DNA of 57,674 nucleotides, from the NCBI RefSeq assembly GCF_937873615.1, contig NZ_CALMYP010000006.1:1-57674 (forward strand), read 5' to 3'. Position 1 is the stretch's first letter. Every line of letters starts with the position of its first letter. The DNA is from an uncultured Paracoccus sp. Lineage in GTDB: Bacteria > Pseudomonadota > Alphaproteobacteria > Rhodobacterales > Rhodobacteraceae. The translations under genes were made by a program, and so were the position numbers. The notes under the pieces were generated by a model, which did no database searches, had not been told where the DNA came from, and saw nothing but the letters and a program-made list of their open reading frames with translations. Positions 42,191 through 52,840 of the stretch are shown here, piece after piece.

Positions 42191-44530
42191 CTATGCCGAT
42201 CCGGCCTTGCTCAGCAGGTTGACAAACAACCGGAATGCGCCGGGGACAAGCGCATCCATCTGCTGCGGCAGCGACAGCGCGCAATAGCTGTGCTGCCCCT
42301 GCCCGATCCGGGCCGAGATCAGCGCGCCCAGAAGCGGCGCCTCGCCCCGGTCGTGCAGCGACAGAAGCGGCTGATAGGCCGGGTCCCACTCGGCGGCGAA
42401 GTAAAGTCCGCGATCCTTGACCCAGCCGGTCCAGTCCCCGGCCCCGATGCGGTTCGGGCCATTGAGCAGCGGGTGATCGGGCAAGAGCACATCCACCGCA
42501 GCCTCGGGGTCGGTGACGCGCCAACGCAGCGATGGCGTGCCGACGCGCAGGAAACGCGGCCCGCTGTCGGCGGCACTCCAGCCCCGGTCGGGCCGCTGAT
42601 AGAAGCTGAGAAGATTGCCGCCGCCCTCGACATAGGCGCGCAGCAAGCCGGAGGAAAGATCGCCGCGCGCCATGGCCATGACGCCCAGAACCACGCTGTC
42701 GAATTCCGCCAGCCGGCCCGGATCGGGGCGTTCGATCAATTCGATCTGCGCGCCAAGGCGCTCCAGCCAGTCGGCGCTGCGGTCGGTTCCGGCAATGACG
42801 CCGATACGCCCTGGCGGCGGCGGGGTGTCGACCGCGAGCACAGTCAGGATCGCCGGCGCAAGCAGCGCCTTCTGCCGACCATCCGGCAGGGCGAAACGGC
42901 GGATGGCGGTGGCCTCGGTGCCGTCCGGGTTCTTGACCGCAAGACTTTGCCGAGCGGGCGCGGCTCCATCCGGCCATGAGAGGCGCAGGGCATTATCGGG
43001 CAGTTTTTCGACCGAAAGCCCCGCGACCGGCGGCAAGCGGGCGCTCTCGGGAGTGAGCACCACGCGGGTGCTGCGACGGGATGGGAGCAGCAGCACCGCA
43101 TCGGGCGAAATTTCGGCGGTTTCTGCCGGCAGGATGCGCAGACCCGTCTGCGCCGCGACCGGCAGGGTCAGGCGGTGGCCGTGCAACTCCGCCTCGATCC
43201 CCGCGTAAAGCGTGGCGGTATCGCCAAGGGGCGACCAGAGCGGCGAGAAATTGGGCGTCGGCGGGGCATCGGGGGCGATGGCCAGCCCGGACTCGCTGAC
43301 AGCAACGCCATCCGGCGCATGAAAGCGGGTGTTCAGGATGCGGATATTGTCGGCTTGCTCGACGGCAAGGGTCAGCGCCGCTTGTGTGCCGGTGGCGGGA
43401 TCGCTCGGCGCGACGGTCAGTTGCGGGCGAATCCCTGTGGCCTCGGCCAAGGCGAGGTCGATTTCGCGGCGCTTGTTGGCGATGCGGTGGCCGTGGGCAG
43501 CCGCGAAGGCCGGGGGAAGCTTCGCCTCAGCCGCGCGCAGGCTGTCTGCGGCGCGCAGCAGGGGCGTCAGCACGGCCTCAGTATCGGGAAAGGCAAGGAT
43601 CGCCTGATCCATGGCCTGCGCGGCCTCAGCAAGCTCCGGCAGGCCCACCATTGCGGCAAGCTGGTGCAGATCGGCGGGCAGCCCCTCGGTCAGGTCGCTT
43701 TCGGGCGCGCCACCGACAAGATGCAGCGGCCAGTCGCGCTGCGGCGGGTCGGGCCAGATGCCCATACCCTGAGACGCATGGCGACGGCGCGACCATTCGC
43801 CGATGCGGTCGTAGGGAACGCCGAAGACCGGGGCGCGCGCATCGGCATGGACCGTCAGCGTGGTCGCGGGCGGCGGCACCTCGTCGTCATAGGTGCCGCC
43901 ACAGCCGGACCAGCCGGGCAGGTAGAATTTCGTCACCGTCCAGGGTGCCAGCGCGCCGCCATGGACATCGCCAAGCTGCGCCTCCGGGTCGGCGGCAAGT
44001 GCCAGCGCCGCTTGCGCCGCCCGTGTCATCGCCCGGTGATGGCCGTGCTGTCCGGGCACGTCCAGAAAGGTCGGCAGCACGATATCGGGTCGCAGCGCCC
44101 GATAGGCCCCGGCCAGCCGCCGCACCACCAGATCGCCCTGCCAGCGGCGCAACGTATCCTCGCCATCCTTGGAAAAGCCGAAATCATGGACCGGATCGGA
44201 GGTGCCGAAGCCCAGCCAGGCGATATGGGCATCCAGCACCTCGGCAGCGGCCTCCATCTCTGCGGTGCGGATTAGGCCGAGCGCATCGCCGCGTTCGGGG
44301 CCGAGCGCGTTCTGCCCGCCCTCGCCCCGGGTCGAGCAGGCAATGGCGATCCGCATCCCCCGCCCGAAGCGCAGCCAGGCCAGAAGCCCGCTATGTTCGT
44401 CATCGGGATGGGCGCCGGTATTCATGAAGGTGACGGTGGACCGCAGCCGGCCAAGCGCCCGCCAAAGGCGCAGGATGCCGGGCTGCGCCTCGTCCCGGAT
44501 CAGCGATTGCAGGGTCGTGCTATCGGTCAT
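42191..44530 (-). CDS. PIG-L family deacetylase with long C-terminal extension
   Basis: In this 779-residue protein, residues about 25-260 are the LmbE/PIG-L zinc amidohydrolase fold. It has NTGAHPDDEHSGLLAWL (metal-binding AHPDDE) and GQHGHHRAMTRAAQAAL. Members remove acetyl from GlcNAc-containing compounds, for example in mycothiol- or bacillithiol-like synthesis and glycolipid pathways. A beta-rich middle follows, and a C-terminal module (about 555-775) resembles a glutamine-amidotransferase or ThuA-like fold (IGVIAGTDRSADWLERLGAQIE). It is downstream of and close to the ROK gene on the same strand, next to a sugar ABC operon, so an N-acetylated amino sugar may be its substrate. The start at 44530 was chosen as the second of two close ATGs. 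Confidence 0.85.
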   Translation of the reverse strand: MTDSTTLQSLIRDEAQPGILRLWRALGRLRSTVTFMNTGAHPDDEHSGLLAWLRFGRGMRIAIACSTRGEGGQNALGPERGDALGLIRTAEMEAAAEVLDAHIAWLGFGTSDPVHDFGFSKDGEDTLRRWQGDLVVRRLAGAYRALRPDIVLPTFLDVPGQHGHHRAMTRAAQAALALAADPEAQLGDVHGGALAPWTVTKFYLPGWSGCGGTYDDEVPPPATTLTVHADARAPVFGVPYDRIGEWSRRRHASQGMGIWPDPPQRDWPLHLVGGAPESDLTEGLPADLHQLAAMVGLPELAEAAQAMDQAILAFPDTEAVLTPLLRAADSLRAAEAKLPPAFAAAHGHRIANKRREIDLALAEATGIRPQLTVAPSDPATGTQAALTLAVEQADNIRILNTRFHAPDGVAVSESGLAIAPDAPPTPNFSPLWSPLGDTATLYAGIEAELHGHRLTLPVAAQTGLRILPAETAEISPDAVLLLPSRRSTRVVLTPESARLPPVAGLSVEKLPDNALRLSWPDGAAPARQSLAVKNPDGTEATAIRRFALPDGRQKALLAPAILTVLAVDTPPPPGRIGVIAGTDRSADWLERLGAQIELIERPDPGRLAEFDSVVLGVMAMARGDLSSGLLRAYVEGGGNLLSFYQRPDRGWSAADSGPRFLRVGTPSLRWRVTDPEAAVDVLLPDHPLLNGPNRIGAGDWTGWVKDRGLYFAAEWDPAYQPLLSLHDRGEAPLLGALISARIGQGQHSYCALSLPQQMDALVPGAFRLFVNLLSKAGSA

Positions 44531-44542
44531 GGCTGTCATCCA

Positions 44543-45649
44543 TCAGGCGGGCAAAGGCGGGGCATCGCCGGGATCGGATCGCGCTGTGAGCACGTCGAAA
44601 AGGGGCAGCGCCGCCGCCCCGGTTGCCGCCGTCAGCGGCCCGGCCATGCCGGCAATGGGACCGGGCGGGGCGATACCGCCGGCCAGCAGGGCATCGCAGA
44701 AACGCTCCACCGCGCCGGGGGGAAGATCGCCCGAAACGATCACCCGCTCGGGGTCGAAAATGTCTTCCAGCAGGCTCAGAACCTGCACCAGGGGCGGCAC
44801 CGCGCGGGCGATCCAATCGGAAACCGCCGCATCGCTGGCATCGTCGCGCAGCCCCGCCGCCGAGGCCAGGGCGTCAAGCGGCGCGTCCCCCTCGGCCAGA
44901 TGCATGAGGCCGATCTCGCCGGCATTGCCATAGGCGCCGCGCAGGGGCCGACCGCCGGCAACGATACCAAGGCCCACGCCTTCGCCGAAATAAAGCGTCA
45001 GGAAATCGCTCATCCTCGCGCCGGCACCGAACAGCGCCTCGGCCAAGGCGGCGGCATTGGCGTCATTGTCCAGATGAACCGGCACATCCAGCACCGCCTG
45101 CAGGGGCGCAATCGGGTCAGGCCCGGACCAGGCAGCGGCCCCACCCAACCCCGCGCGGCGGCGCAGGGGCCCGAAAGGACCGGGCGCGACCACGCCGACC
45201 CCGGCAAGCGGCGCGGGAATATCCTTGCGCAGCGCCTCGGTCCGGGCGGCCAGCAGGGGCAGCACCGTGGCTGGCGCGGCATCCGCGACCCGGAACCGAC
45301 CGGAGGCGCGCAGGCTGCCGGCAAGGTCCATCACCACCCAATGCACCCGGTCCTGCGCCAGCTCATAACCGATCGAGACCGCGCCGCCGGGATTGACCGC
45401 ATAGCGCGCGCCCGGCTTGCCACGACCCTTGCGCTCGGGACCGAGTGCGCTGATCCAGCCATCGGCCAGCAGCGTATCGACGAGATTGCCGATGGTCTGC
45501 GGCGTCACCCCAAGAGCCAGGGCCAGCTTGCGCCGGCCCATCGGCCCCTGCGCCCGCAGAAGATCCATCAGCCGTCCGGCATTGCGTCCGCCGCCCGGCC
45601 GGATGGCGCGCTGCTGGGGATCGGCTGGCTGGCTGGCTGGCTCGGACAC
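44543..45649 (-). CDS. ROK-family regulator with N-terminal tetranucleotide repeat
   Basis: This 368-residue ROK protein has an N-terminal winged helix (RLMDLLRAQGPMGRRKLALALGVTPQTIGNLVDTLLADGW in two pieces) and a C-terminal sugar-kinase-like fold (VHLDNDANAAALAEALFGAG, FGEGVGLGIVAGG, GNAGEIGLMHL). The usual zinc site of NagC-type proteins is not obvious. GTG at 45649 follows AAGGGAAGGGGAC and is taken as the start. Near the start, the codons for SQPASQPADP contain five exact GGCT copies (45623-45642, plus strand). It is divergent to the sugar ABC operon and most likely represses it; the PIG-L gene follows it. Confidence 0.88.
   Translation of the reverse strand: MSEPASQPADPQQRAIRPGGGRNAGRLMDLLRAQGPMGRRKLALALGVTPQTIGNLVDTLLADGWISALGPERKGRGKPGARYAVNPGGAVSIGYELAQDRVHWVVMDLAGSLRASGRFRVADAAPATVLPLLAARTEALRKDIPAPLAGVGVVAPGPFGPLRRRAGLGGAAAWSGPDPIAPLQAVLDVPVHLDNDANAAALAEALFGAGARMSDFLTLYFGEGVGLGIVAGGRPLRGAYGNAGEIGLMHLAEGDAPLDALASAAGLRDDASDAAVSDWIARAVPPLVQVLSLLEDIFDPERVIVSGDLPPGAVERFCDALLAGGIAPPGPIAGMAGPLTAATGAAALPLFDVLTARSDPGDAPPLPA
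45623..45642. repeat. Five tandem GGCT copies inside the ROK gene
   Basis: An exact (GGCT)5 tract, 20 bp long, lies just after the GTG start of the ROK gene. Gain or loss of one unit would shift the frame and abolish the regulator, as in phase-variable genes. Confidence 0.85.
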
Positions 45650-45835
45650 CGTCCCCTTCCCTTCCGATTACAGGTGAAGCCCGCAGCCAGACTGCGGGCC
45701 AGACCAGAAAAAGACAAGCGCCTTTCATTATTATTGACAGAACCCCCGTCGCGGCGCAGCCTGCAGAGCCAGAGAGATCTGCAACGAGCGCCCCGCAGGA
45801 CGCGCAACCAGAAGCTGACCCCGAAGGGAGGACCC
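45650..45835. promoter_or_regulatory. Divergent promoter region of the ROK gene and the sugar ABC operon
   Basis: The 186-bp gap holds an 8-bp hairpin (45679-45686 with 45692-45699; GCCCGCAG with CTGCGGGC) and a consensus -35 hexamer TTGACA at 45734-45739 on the plus strand, with no good -10 at the usual distance. The hairpin is a candidate ROK operator or a leader structure. No gene lies here. Confidence 0.45.
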
Positions 45836-47077
45836 ATGACCTATCGCATGATCGCCGCCGCAGCCCTCGCCGGCTCAACCATCTTCGCCAGCCAGGCGGG
45901 TGCCGTCGAGATCGAGTATTGGCAATATGTCTATGACACCCGCGTCAAGGCGATGGACCAGCTGATCGCGAGTTTCCAGGAGGCCAATCCCGACATCACC
46001 GTCAAGCAGGTGACCTTCCCCTATGCCGATTACCAGACCCGCATCGTGGCGGCGAACATGGCCGGCCAGGCGCCCGACGTGATGCAGCTGTTCTATGGCT
46101 GGGCCGACAAGTTCATCGAGGGCGGGCTGATCCAGCCCCTGCCCGAAGAAGCCTTCCCCACCGCCGAGATCGAGGCCGAATTCTTCCCCATCGTCAGCGC
46201 CATGCAGCGCGACGGCAAGTATTACGGCCTGCCGACGGCGGTGCGCTCGCTGGCGCTTTTCTACAACAAGAAGCTGCTGGACGAGGCCGGCGTGGCACCG
46301 CCGACCAATCTGGATGAGCTGGTCGCCGTCGCCAAGGCCACCGCCAAGGCCGATGCCGGCGGCAATCTGGAAACCGTGGGCATCACCATGGACCCGGCCG
46401 GTCAGGACCACCACTGGTGGCGCGAGGTGCTGGACCGCCAGATGGGCGGCGCGCCCTATAACGAGGATTACACCCAGGTCACCTATGCCGACGAGGCCGG
46501 GGCAAACGCGCTTGGCTTCTATCTCGGCCTCGCCCGCGACGAGAAGGTGACGCAACTGGGCTTCATGGACGAGGGTCAGGCCGCCTTCAAGGCGGGCCGC
46601 GCCGCGCTGACCATCGACGGCACCTTCCGGCTCGGCTCTTTCGGAGAGATCACCGATTTCGAATGGGCGGTGACGGAATTGCCGGCCAATGCGGCAGGCG
46701 AGCGATCGAACTATGCCAGCTATTTCGCCAATGCCATCGGCGCCAAGACCGAGGGCGAGGAGTTGGAGGCCTCGATCAAGTTCCTGCAATATGTCAGCTC
46801 GCCCGAGGCGATGAAGATCTGGCTGGAGGTGGTCGGCGAATTGCCGGCGCGCCGCAGCGCCGCGCTGACCGATGAGAACCTGGCCAATCCGATCTACGCG
46901 CCGTTCCTGAAAGGGCTGGAATACGCCCATACCACGCGCTTCGTGGACGAGGCCGGGCAGCGTCAGGTCGCCATCGACATGATCAACCGCGTCATGCTGG
47001 AAGACCAGCCGATCCCGGATGCCCTGGCCGAGGCCGCTGCCGCCGAGCAGAAGATCATCGACGACGCGGCGAAGTAA
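45836..47077 (+). CDS. Sugar-type ABC transporter substrate-binding protein (family 1)
   Basis: This 413-residue precursor has a clear signal peptide (MTYRMIAAAALAGSTIFASQAGA-VEIEYW). The fold is of the UgpB/MalE cluster: VKAMDQLIASFQEANPDITVK, APDVMQLFYGWADKFIEGG, PTAVRSLALFYNKKLLDEAGV, and FLQYVSSPEAMKIWLE near the C-terminus. GGGAGG precedes the ATG. It is the first gene of a five-gene rightward operon, so it captures the ligand in the periplasm. A sugar or sugar-derived ligand is likely, but the neighbouring lyase opens other possibilities. The start is far downstream of the start of a longer open frame, whose N-terminal part is antisense noise. Confidence 0.93.
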   Translation: MTYRMIAAAALAGSTIFASQAGAVEIEYWQYVYDTRVKAMDQLIASFQEANPDITVKQVTFPYADYQTRIVAANMAGQAPDVMQLFYGWADKFIEGGLIQPLPEEAFPTAEIEAEFFPIVSAMQRDGKYYGLPTAVRSLALFYNKKLLDEAGVAPPTNLDELVAVAKATAKADAGGNLETVGITMDPAGQDHHWWREVLDRQMGGAPYNEDYTQVTYADEAGANALGFYLGLARDEKVTQLGFMDEGQAAFKAGRAALTIDGTFRLGSFGEITDFEWAVTELPANAAGERSNYASYFANAIGAKTEGEELEASIKFLQYVSSPEAMKIWLEVVGELPARRSAALTDENLANPIYAPFLKGLEYAHTTRFVDEAGQRQVAIDMINRVMLEDQPIPDALAEAAAAEQKIIDDAAK

Positions 47078-47092
47078 AGCCGTCAATGACAG

Positions 47093-47127
47093 CCCCCTGC
47101 CCGCCTCGGTGATGGCGCGGGCGGGGG
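47093..47127. terminator. Imperfect GC-rich hairpin after the binding-protein gene
   Basis: CCCCCTGCCCGC (47093-47104) pairs with GCGGGCGGGGG (47117-47127), with one bulged T. It lies between the binding-protein stop and the first permease start and probably reduces read-through into the membrane genes. Confidence 0.5.
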
Positions 47128-47157
47128 TGCCGCATCCCTTGCGCAGGATCGCAACCG

Positions 47158-48075
47158 ATGACCGCTGAAACCCACGAACAGCCCGGACGGCGCGGGCTGA
47201 CGCTGGCCCGCAGGCAGGCGCTCTGGGCCTGGGCTTTCCTTGCCCTGCCCGTCGTCTTCTATGTGCTGATCCGCTTCTATCCCACGGCGCAGGCCTTCTG
47301 GCTGTCGCTGACCGATTGGGACCTGATGTCGAAGCCGGAGTTCATCGGGCTGGAGAATTATCGCCAGATGCTCGCCGATCCGGTGTTCTGGAAGGTGTTC
47401 AAGAATACCTTCCTTTACCTGATCATCGGCACGCCGCTCAGCCTGCTGATGTCCTTCGCCATCGCCTATTATCTCGATAAAACGCGATTTCTTCACGGCT
47501 TCCTGCGCGCGCTTTACTTCGTGCCCTATATCACCACGGCCGCCGCCATGGCCTGGGTCTGGCGGTGGTTCTATCAGCCCGCGCCAACCGGCCTGATCAA
47601 TGACCTTCTGGGAAGCTTCGGCTTTGCGCAGATCCCGTTCCTGAAATCGACGACATGGGCGCTGCCCTCGATCCTGGTCACGGCGATCTGGGCCGGTCTG
47701 GGCTTTCAGATCATCATCTTCCTGGCCGGGCTGCGCGCCATCCCGACGACCTATTACGAGGCCGCCCGCATCGACGGGCTGGGCGAAGGCGCGATCCTGC
47801 GCCGCATCACCCTGCCCCTGCTGAAACCGACCATGGTGTTTCTGGTCGTCTTCAGCTCGATCGGGTTCCTGCGCATCTTCGATCAGGTCTATAACATGAC
47901 CTCGAACGATCCGGGCGGGCCGCTGAATTCCACGAAGCCGCTGGTGCTGATGATCTATCAGACGGCGTTTTCATCTTACGACATGGGCTATGCGGCGGCG
48001 CAGACGGTGGTGCTGTTCACCATCCTGCTGATCGTGTCGCTGTTGCAGCTTTGGGTAATGAGGGACCGGGCATGA
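47158..48075 (+). CDS. Sugar ABC transporter permease (MalF/UgpA-like)
   Basis: This 305-residue protein has six membrane helices (WAWAFLALPVVFYVLIRFYP first) and the EAA loop TTYYEAARIDGLGEGAILRRITLPLLKPTM near residues 200-228. The stop overlaps the next start (ATGA at 48072). It forms the transport channel with the next gene product. Confidence 0.93.
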   Translation: MTAETHEQPGRRGLTLARRQALWAWAFLALPVVFYVLIRFYPTAQAFWLSLTDWDLMSKPEFIGLENYRQMLADPVFWKVFKNTFLYLIIGTPLSLLMSFAIAYYLDKTRFLHGFLRALYFVPYITTAAAMAWVWRWFYQPAPTGLINDLLGSFGFAQIPFLKSTTWALPSILVTAIWAGLGFQIIIFLAGLRAIPTTYYEAARIDGLGEGAILRRITLPLLKPTMVFLVVFSSIGFLRIFDQVYNMTSNDPGGPLNSTKPLVLMIYQTAFSSYDMGYAAAQTVVLFTILLIVSLLQLWVMRDRA

Positions 48076-48911
48076 GCGATGGCAGCCATTGGATGCACCG
48101 GGTCAGCCCGGGTGCGACCCTTCGCTGGACGGTGCTGTTCATCGGCGGGCTGATCATGATCACGCCGCTTCTCTACATGTTCTCCAGCTCGTTGAAGCCG
48201 GGGGCAGATATCTATGACCTGCGCCTGATCCCGGCGCGGGCGACGCTGGACAATTACCGCGCCGTGCTGTCGGACGGCCGCTTCATGCGGTGGTTCCTGA
48301 ATTCGACCTTCATCGCCACCTGCGTGACCCTCTCGACGCTGTTTTTCGACAGCCTGGTCGGCTATACGCTGGCGAAATTCCGGTTCCGGGGCAGGCAACT
48401 GGTCTTCATCGCCATCCTGTCCACGCTGATGATCCCGACCGAGATGCTGGTCATCCCCTGGTATCTGCTGTCGGCGCAACTCGGCTGGATCGACAGCTAT
48501 TGGGGGATCATGTTCCCCGGCATGATGACCGGCTTCGGCACCTTCCTGATGAAGCAGTTCTTCGAGACTGTCCCCGACGATTTCCTTGAGGCCGCGCGCA
48601 TCGACGGGCTCAGCGAATTCGCGATCTGGTGGCGGGTGGCCATGCCGCTTGTCACCCCTGCCCTTTCGGCACTGGCGATCTTCGCCTTCCTCGGCAACTG
48701 GACGGCCTTCTTCTGGCCGCTGATCGTGACCACCTCGCAGGAGCTTTACACCCTGCCCATCGGCCTGTCGTCCTTCGCGGTCGAGGCGGCAATCAAATGG
48801 GAGATGATCATGACCGGTGCCGCCCTTGCCACCATCCCGACGCTGATCGTCTTTCTTGTCCTGCAACGCTATATCGTCCGCGGCGTCATGCTGGCCGGGC
48901 TGAAAGGCTGA
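48072..48911 (+). CDS. Sugar ABC transporter permease (MalG/UgpE-like)
   Basis: The 279-residue membrane subunit has EAA loop VPDDFLEAARIDGLSEFAIWWRVAMPLVTPAL. The ATG at 48072 overlaps the previous stop. An in-frame start at 48051 lies inside the previous gene and is less likely. Only one base separates its stop from the start of the lyase gene. Confidence 0.92.
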   Translation: MSDGSHWMHRVSPGATLRWTVLFIGGLIMITPLLYMFSSSLKPGADIYDLRLIPARATLDNYRAVLSDGRFMRWFLNSTFIATCVTLSTLFFDSLVGYTLAKFRFRGRQLVFIAILSTLMIPTEMLVIPWYLLSAQLGWIDSYWGIMFPGMMTGFGTFLMKQFFETVPDDFLEAARIDGLSEFAIWWRVAMPLVTPALSALAIFAFLGNWTAFFWPLIVTTSQELYTLPIGLSSFAVEAAIKWEMIMTGAALATIPTLIVFLVLQRYIVRGVMLAGLKG

Positions 48912-48912
48912 A

Positions 48913-50402
48913 ATGGCCGATTACGACCGCTTCCCCGACCCGACCTATGCCCGCACCGTGCTGGCGCCGCTGTTCGAAGGCGCCAAGCGTTTCCATGCCG
49001 GCGCCTTCGACGCCATCGACCGCGCCCATCTGGTCATGCTGGCCGAAACCGGGATCCTGCCCGCGAAAGAGGCCGGACAGATCGCCCGCGCGCTCGACCG
49101 GATCGCGGCCGGGCGCGACCTCGACGCCATGACCTATACCGGCGAGGTCGAGGATTATTTCTTCTTCATCGAGGCAGAACTGAAGCGCCGCCTCGGCCCC
49201 GATCTGGGCGGGCGGCTGCACACGGCGCGATCCCGCAACGATATCGACCATACCATCTTCAAGATGGCGCTTCGGGTCAGGATCGACGCGCTGCTGGACC
49301 AGATGCGCGACCTTGCATCGGCCCTGATCGCAACCGCAGAGCGGCAAAGGGATACGCTGATCGTGGCCTATACGCATGGTCAGCCGGCCCAGCCCTCGAC
49401 CTTCGGGCATTACCTGTCGGCGGCCATCGAGATCCTGCTCAGGGATATTCAACGCATTGAATATACTCGTGAAATCGTTGATCTGTCCTCGATGGGTGCT
49501 GCTGCCATCACCACATCCGGCTTTCCCATTGACCGCGATCTGGTGGCGCATCTGCTGGGCTTTTCGGCAGCGCAGCAGAACAGCTATTCCTGCATTGCCG
49601 CCGTCGATTACATGACCGCCACCTATGCGGCGCTGGAACTGCCAATGCTGCATCTGGGCCGGCTGATCCAGGACCTGCAATTCTGGTCCGCCTTCGAGGT
49701 CGGCCAGATCCATGTGCCCGATGCCTTCGTGCAGATCAGCTCGATCATGCCGCAGAAGCGCAACCCGGTCCCGATCGAGCACTTGCGCCACCTTGCGAGC
49801 CAGGCCGCCGGGCGCGCCCGCACCCAGATCAGCATCGTCCATAACACCCCGTTCACCGACATGAATGACAGCGAGGGTGAAACCCAGGAAGCCGGATATG
49901 CCGCGTTCGACGTGGCCGAGCGGGTCCTGTCGCTGCTGACGGCGCTGATCCCGGCGCTCAGCATCGACGAGGACCGGGTGGCCGCGACCACCGCACGGGC
50001 CTGCATCACCATCACCGAACTGGCCGATACGCTGGTGCGCGACGAAGGCCTGTCCTTCCGCATCGCGCATGAAATCGCCGCAGCAACCGCCCGCGCCGTG
50101 GTGGCAAGCGGCAGCAGCCTGTCCAAAGGATATGCCCCCTTCGCCGATGCCTTCGCGCAAATCGTATCCCGCCCCCCTGCCCTGTCGCCCGAGGCTTTCG
50201 CCGAAGCCGTCTCGGCCCGGAACTTCGTCAACCGCCGCGACCGTTTCGGCGGCCCTGCCCCCTCGGCCCTCGACGCCGCCTTCGCCGGATACAAGGCCGC
50301 GCTTGCGGCGCTTGACAGCCGCATCGCGGCCAGACGGCAGGTGCTGGAAGCAGCCGCCGCCGAACTCGTGACCTGTTTCGACCGTTTGAAGGACAATGCC
50401 TG

Positions 50403-50403
<1 letters not shown>
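48913..50403 (+). CDS. Argininosuccinate lyase-like C-N lyase in a transporter operon
   Basis: This 496-residue protein belongs to the fumarase/aspartase superfamily. Superfamily motifs are clear: THGQPAQPST (154-163) and the catalytic loop SSIMPQKRNP (276-285). Two positions differ from true argininosuccinate lyases: the ExDxHxxxE stretch reads VEDYFFFIEAEL (79-90), without the histidine, and the HTGRSRNDQ stretch reads HTARSRNDID. These lie in the substrate pocket, so the substrate is probably not argininosuccinate. A fumarate-releasing lyase of an N-substituted aspartate, such as the EDDS-lyase type, is the best family analogy. It sits between the permease and ATPase genes of an ABC importer, which suggests catabolism of the imported compound. 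Paired with PIG-L, it hints at an amino-sugar-aspartate or metal-chelator-like substrate; this is inference. Confidence 0.8.
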
Positions 50404-51443
<1,040 letters not shown>

Positions 51444-51560
51444 GCAGTTGACGGCTGTCTCCTCAGCAATGCGGTTCTGAAATGGCTTGACCATGCAGAT
51501 CGGGAAGCAGGCGCGCGCGCCTTTGTCTTCGGGGAAGGTCAGTCACCGACCCCGGCAGCC
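51444..51560. other. Gap between the sugar ABC operon and the MFS gene
   Basis: The two genes converge here. I see no hairpin or other feature in these 117 bases. Confidence 0.4.
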
Positions 51561-52760
51561 CTATGCACCTGCGCCCGGAACTGGCGCCGCATTGCGCCTC
51601 AGAACCGGACGCAAGGCCGCGATTCCCATAACCGGGCCGAGCGCCATCAGCGCCAGCGTGCCCGGCCAGCCGATCCATCCCGCCACGACCGGCGTTGCCT
51701 GCACGGTCAGGATGGTCAGCGCGAATCCCAAGGCCGTCTGCATGGTCATCAGGCTGCCCGCGACCTCGGGCGGGGCGGCATCCGCGATCATGGCCGAAAA
51801 TTGCGCGCTGTCCGGGATCACCAGAGCCCCCCAGGCGAGGATCAGCAGAAAGCTCAGCCAGACCGGGCCGCCGAAGCTCAAGGCCACGGCAATCGCCATG
51901 CTGCCCGATCCGAGCATCGCCCAGGCCGAAACCCGCGCCTTGCCGACCCGATCCGCCAGCCGCCCCGCCGGCGCGCAAAACGCCGCGCCAAGCGCAATCG
52001 CCAGAAAGGCGGTCATGGCCGCCAGTTGCCCGGCCTGATCGCCGGGCATACGCCGCCCAAAGCCGATGGCGGCGGCCGTGCCGATCCAGCCCCACATGGC
52101 ATAAAGCTCCCACATGTGGCCCAGATAGCCGCCGGTCGCGCTGCGGATCCGCTGGTCCGACCACATCAGCCCGATGGCGCGCGCCGAAAACGCCGTCGCC
52201 CGCACGTGATGAGGCCCGAGCCGCAGCGCGAAACTGCCAAGCGCCGCCAGCAGGGACGCGATTGCCGCCGCGGCGACGACCGGTCGCCAGGCCGTCCCAC
52301 CCGCCCAGGCGAACAGATAGGGCATCGCCGAACCCGTGGTCAGCGCCGCCACCAGCAGCCCGACCAGAAAGCCGCGGTCGCGCTGGCTCCAACCCACGGC
52401 GATCTTCATGCCGGGCGGGTAGATCCCGGCAAAACCTGCCCCGGCCAGAACCCTGAGCGCAATGGCCGCGTTCGAGCCAAGCGGCACCAGAAACAGCCCC
52501 GCCGTCGCCGCCGCGTTCATCAGCGCCGCGCAGGCGATCACCCGGCGCGGGTCGAAGCGATCCGAAAGGCCCAGCACCGCCGAACTGACCGCCCCGATCA
52601 CGAAGCCCGCCTGCACACCCGAGATCAGCAGCGCCTGCCGGACCGGGCCGAAGCCGCCTTCGCGCGCCATGTCGGACAGGACCGCCGCCGTCGCGAACCA
52701 GGGCGACATGCCGCAGACAAGAACGAGGCAAAGCAGGGCAAGGGCAACGCGCTTGGTCAT
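51561..52760 (-). CDS. Major facilitator superfamily transporter
   Basis: The 399-residue protein has about 12 membrane helices and the usual MFS loop between helices 2 and 3 (AVLGLSDRFDPRRVIACAAL). It probably exports or imports a small molecule across the inner membrane; no substrate can be inferred. The start at the second of two adjacent Met codons is uncertain. It is divergent to mog. Confidence 0.85.
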   Translation of the reverse strand: MTKRVALALLCLVLVCGMSPWFATAAVLSDMAREGGFGPVRQALLISGVQAGFVIGAVSSAVLGLSDRFDPRRVIACAALMNAAATAGLFLVPLGSNAAIALRVLAGAGFAGIYPPGMKIAVGWSQRDRGFLVGLLVAALTTGSAMPYLFAWAGGTAWRPVVAAAAIASLLAALGSFALRLGPHHVRATAFSARAIGLMWSDQRIRSATGGYLGHMWELYAMWGWIGTAAAIGFGRRMPGDQAGQLAAMTAFLAIALGAAFCAPAGRLADRVGKARVSAWAMLGSGSMAIAVALSFGGPVWLSFLLILAWGALVIPDSAQFSAMIADAAPPEVAGSLMTMQTALGFALTILTVQATPVVAGWIGWPGTLALMALGPVMGIAALRPVLRRNAAPVPGAGA

Positions 52761-52840
52761 CACCCGCTTCTATGCCGGATTTGCGGACATGCAAATGTCG
52801 CCCCTTCCCTTCACCGCCAGTCCCCGCCAGACTGCGCGCC

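Noticed and set aside
44393-45835. N-terminal extension of the sugar-binding-protein frame
   Set aside because: The extension is antisense to the ROK and PIG-L genes, and the signal peptide and ribosome site fix the start at 45836.
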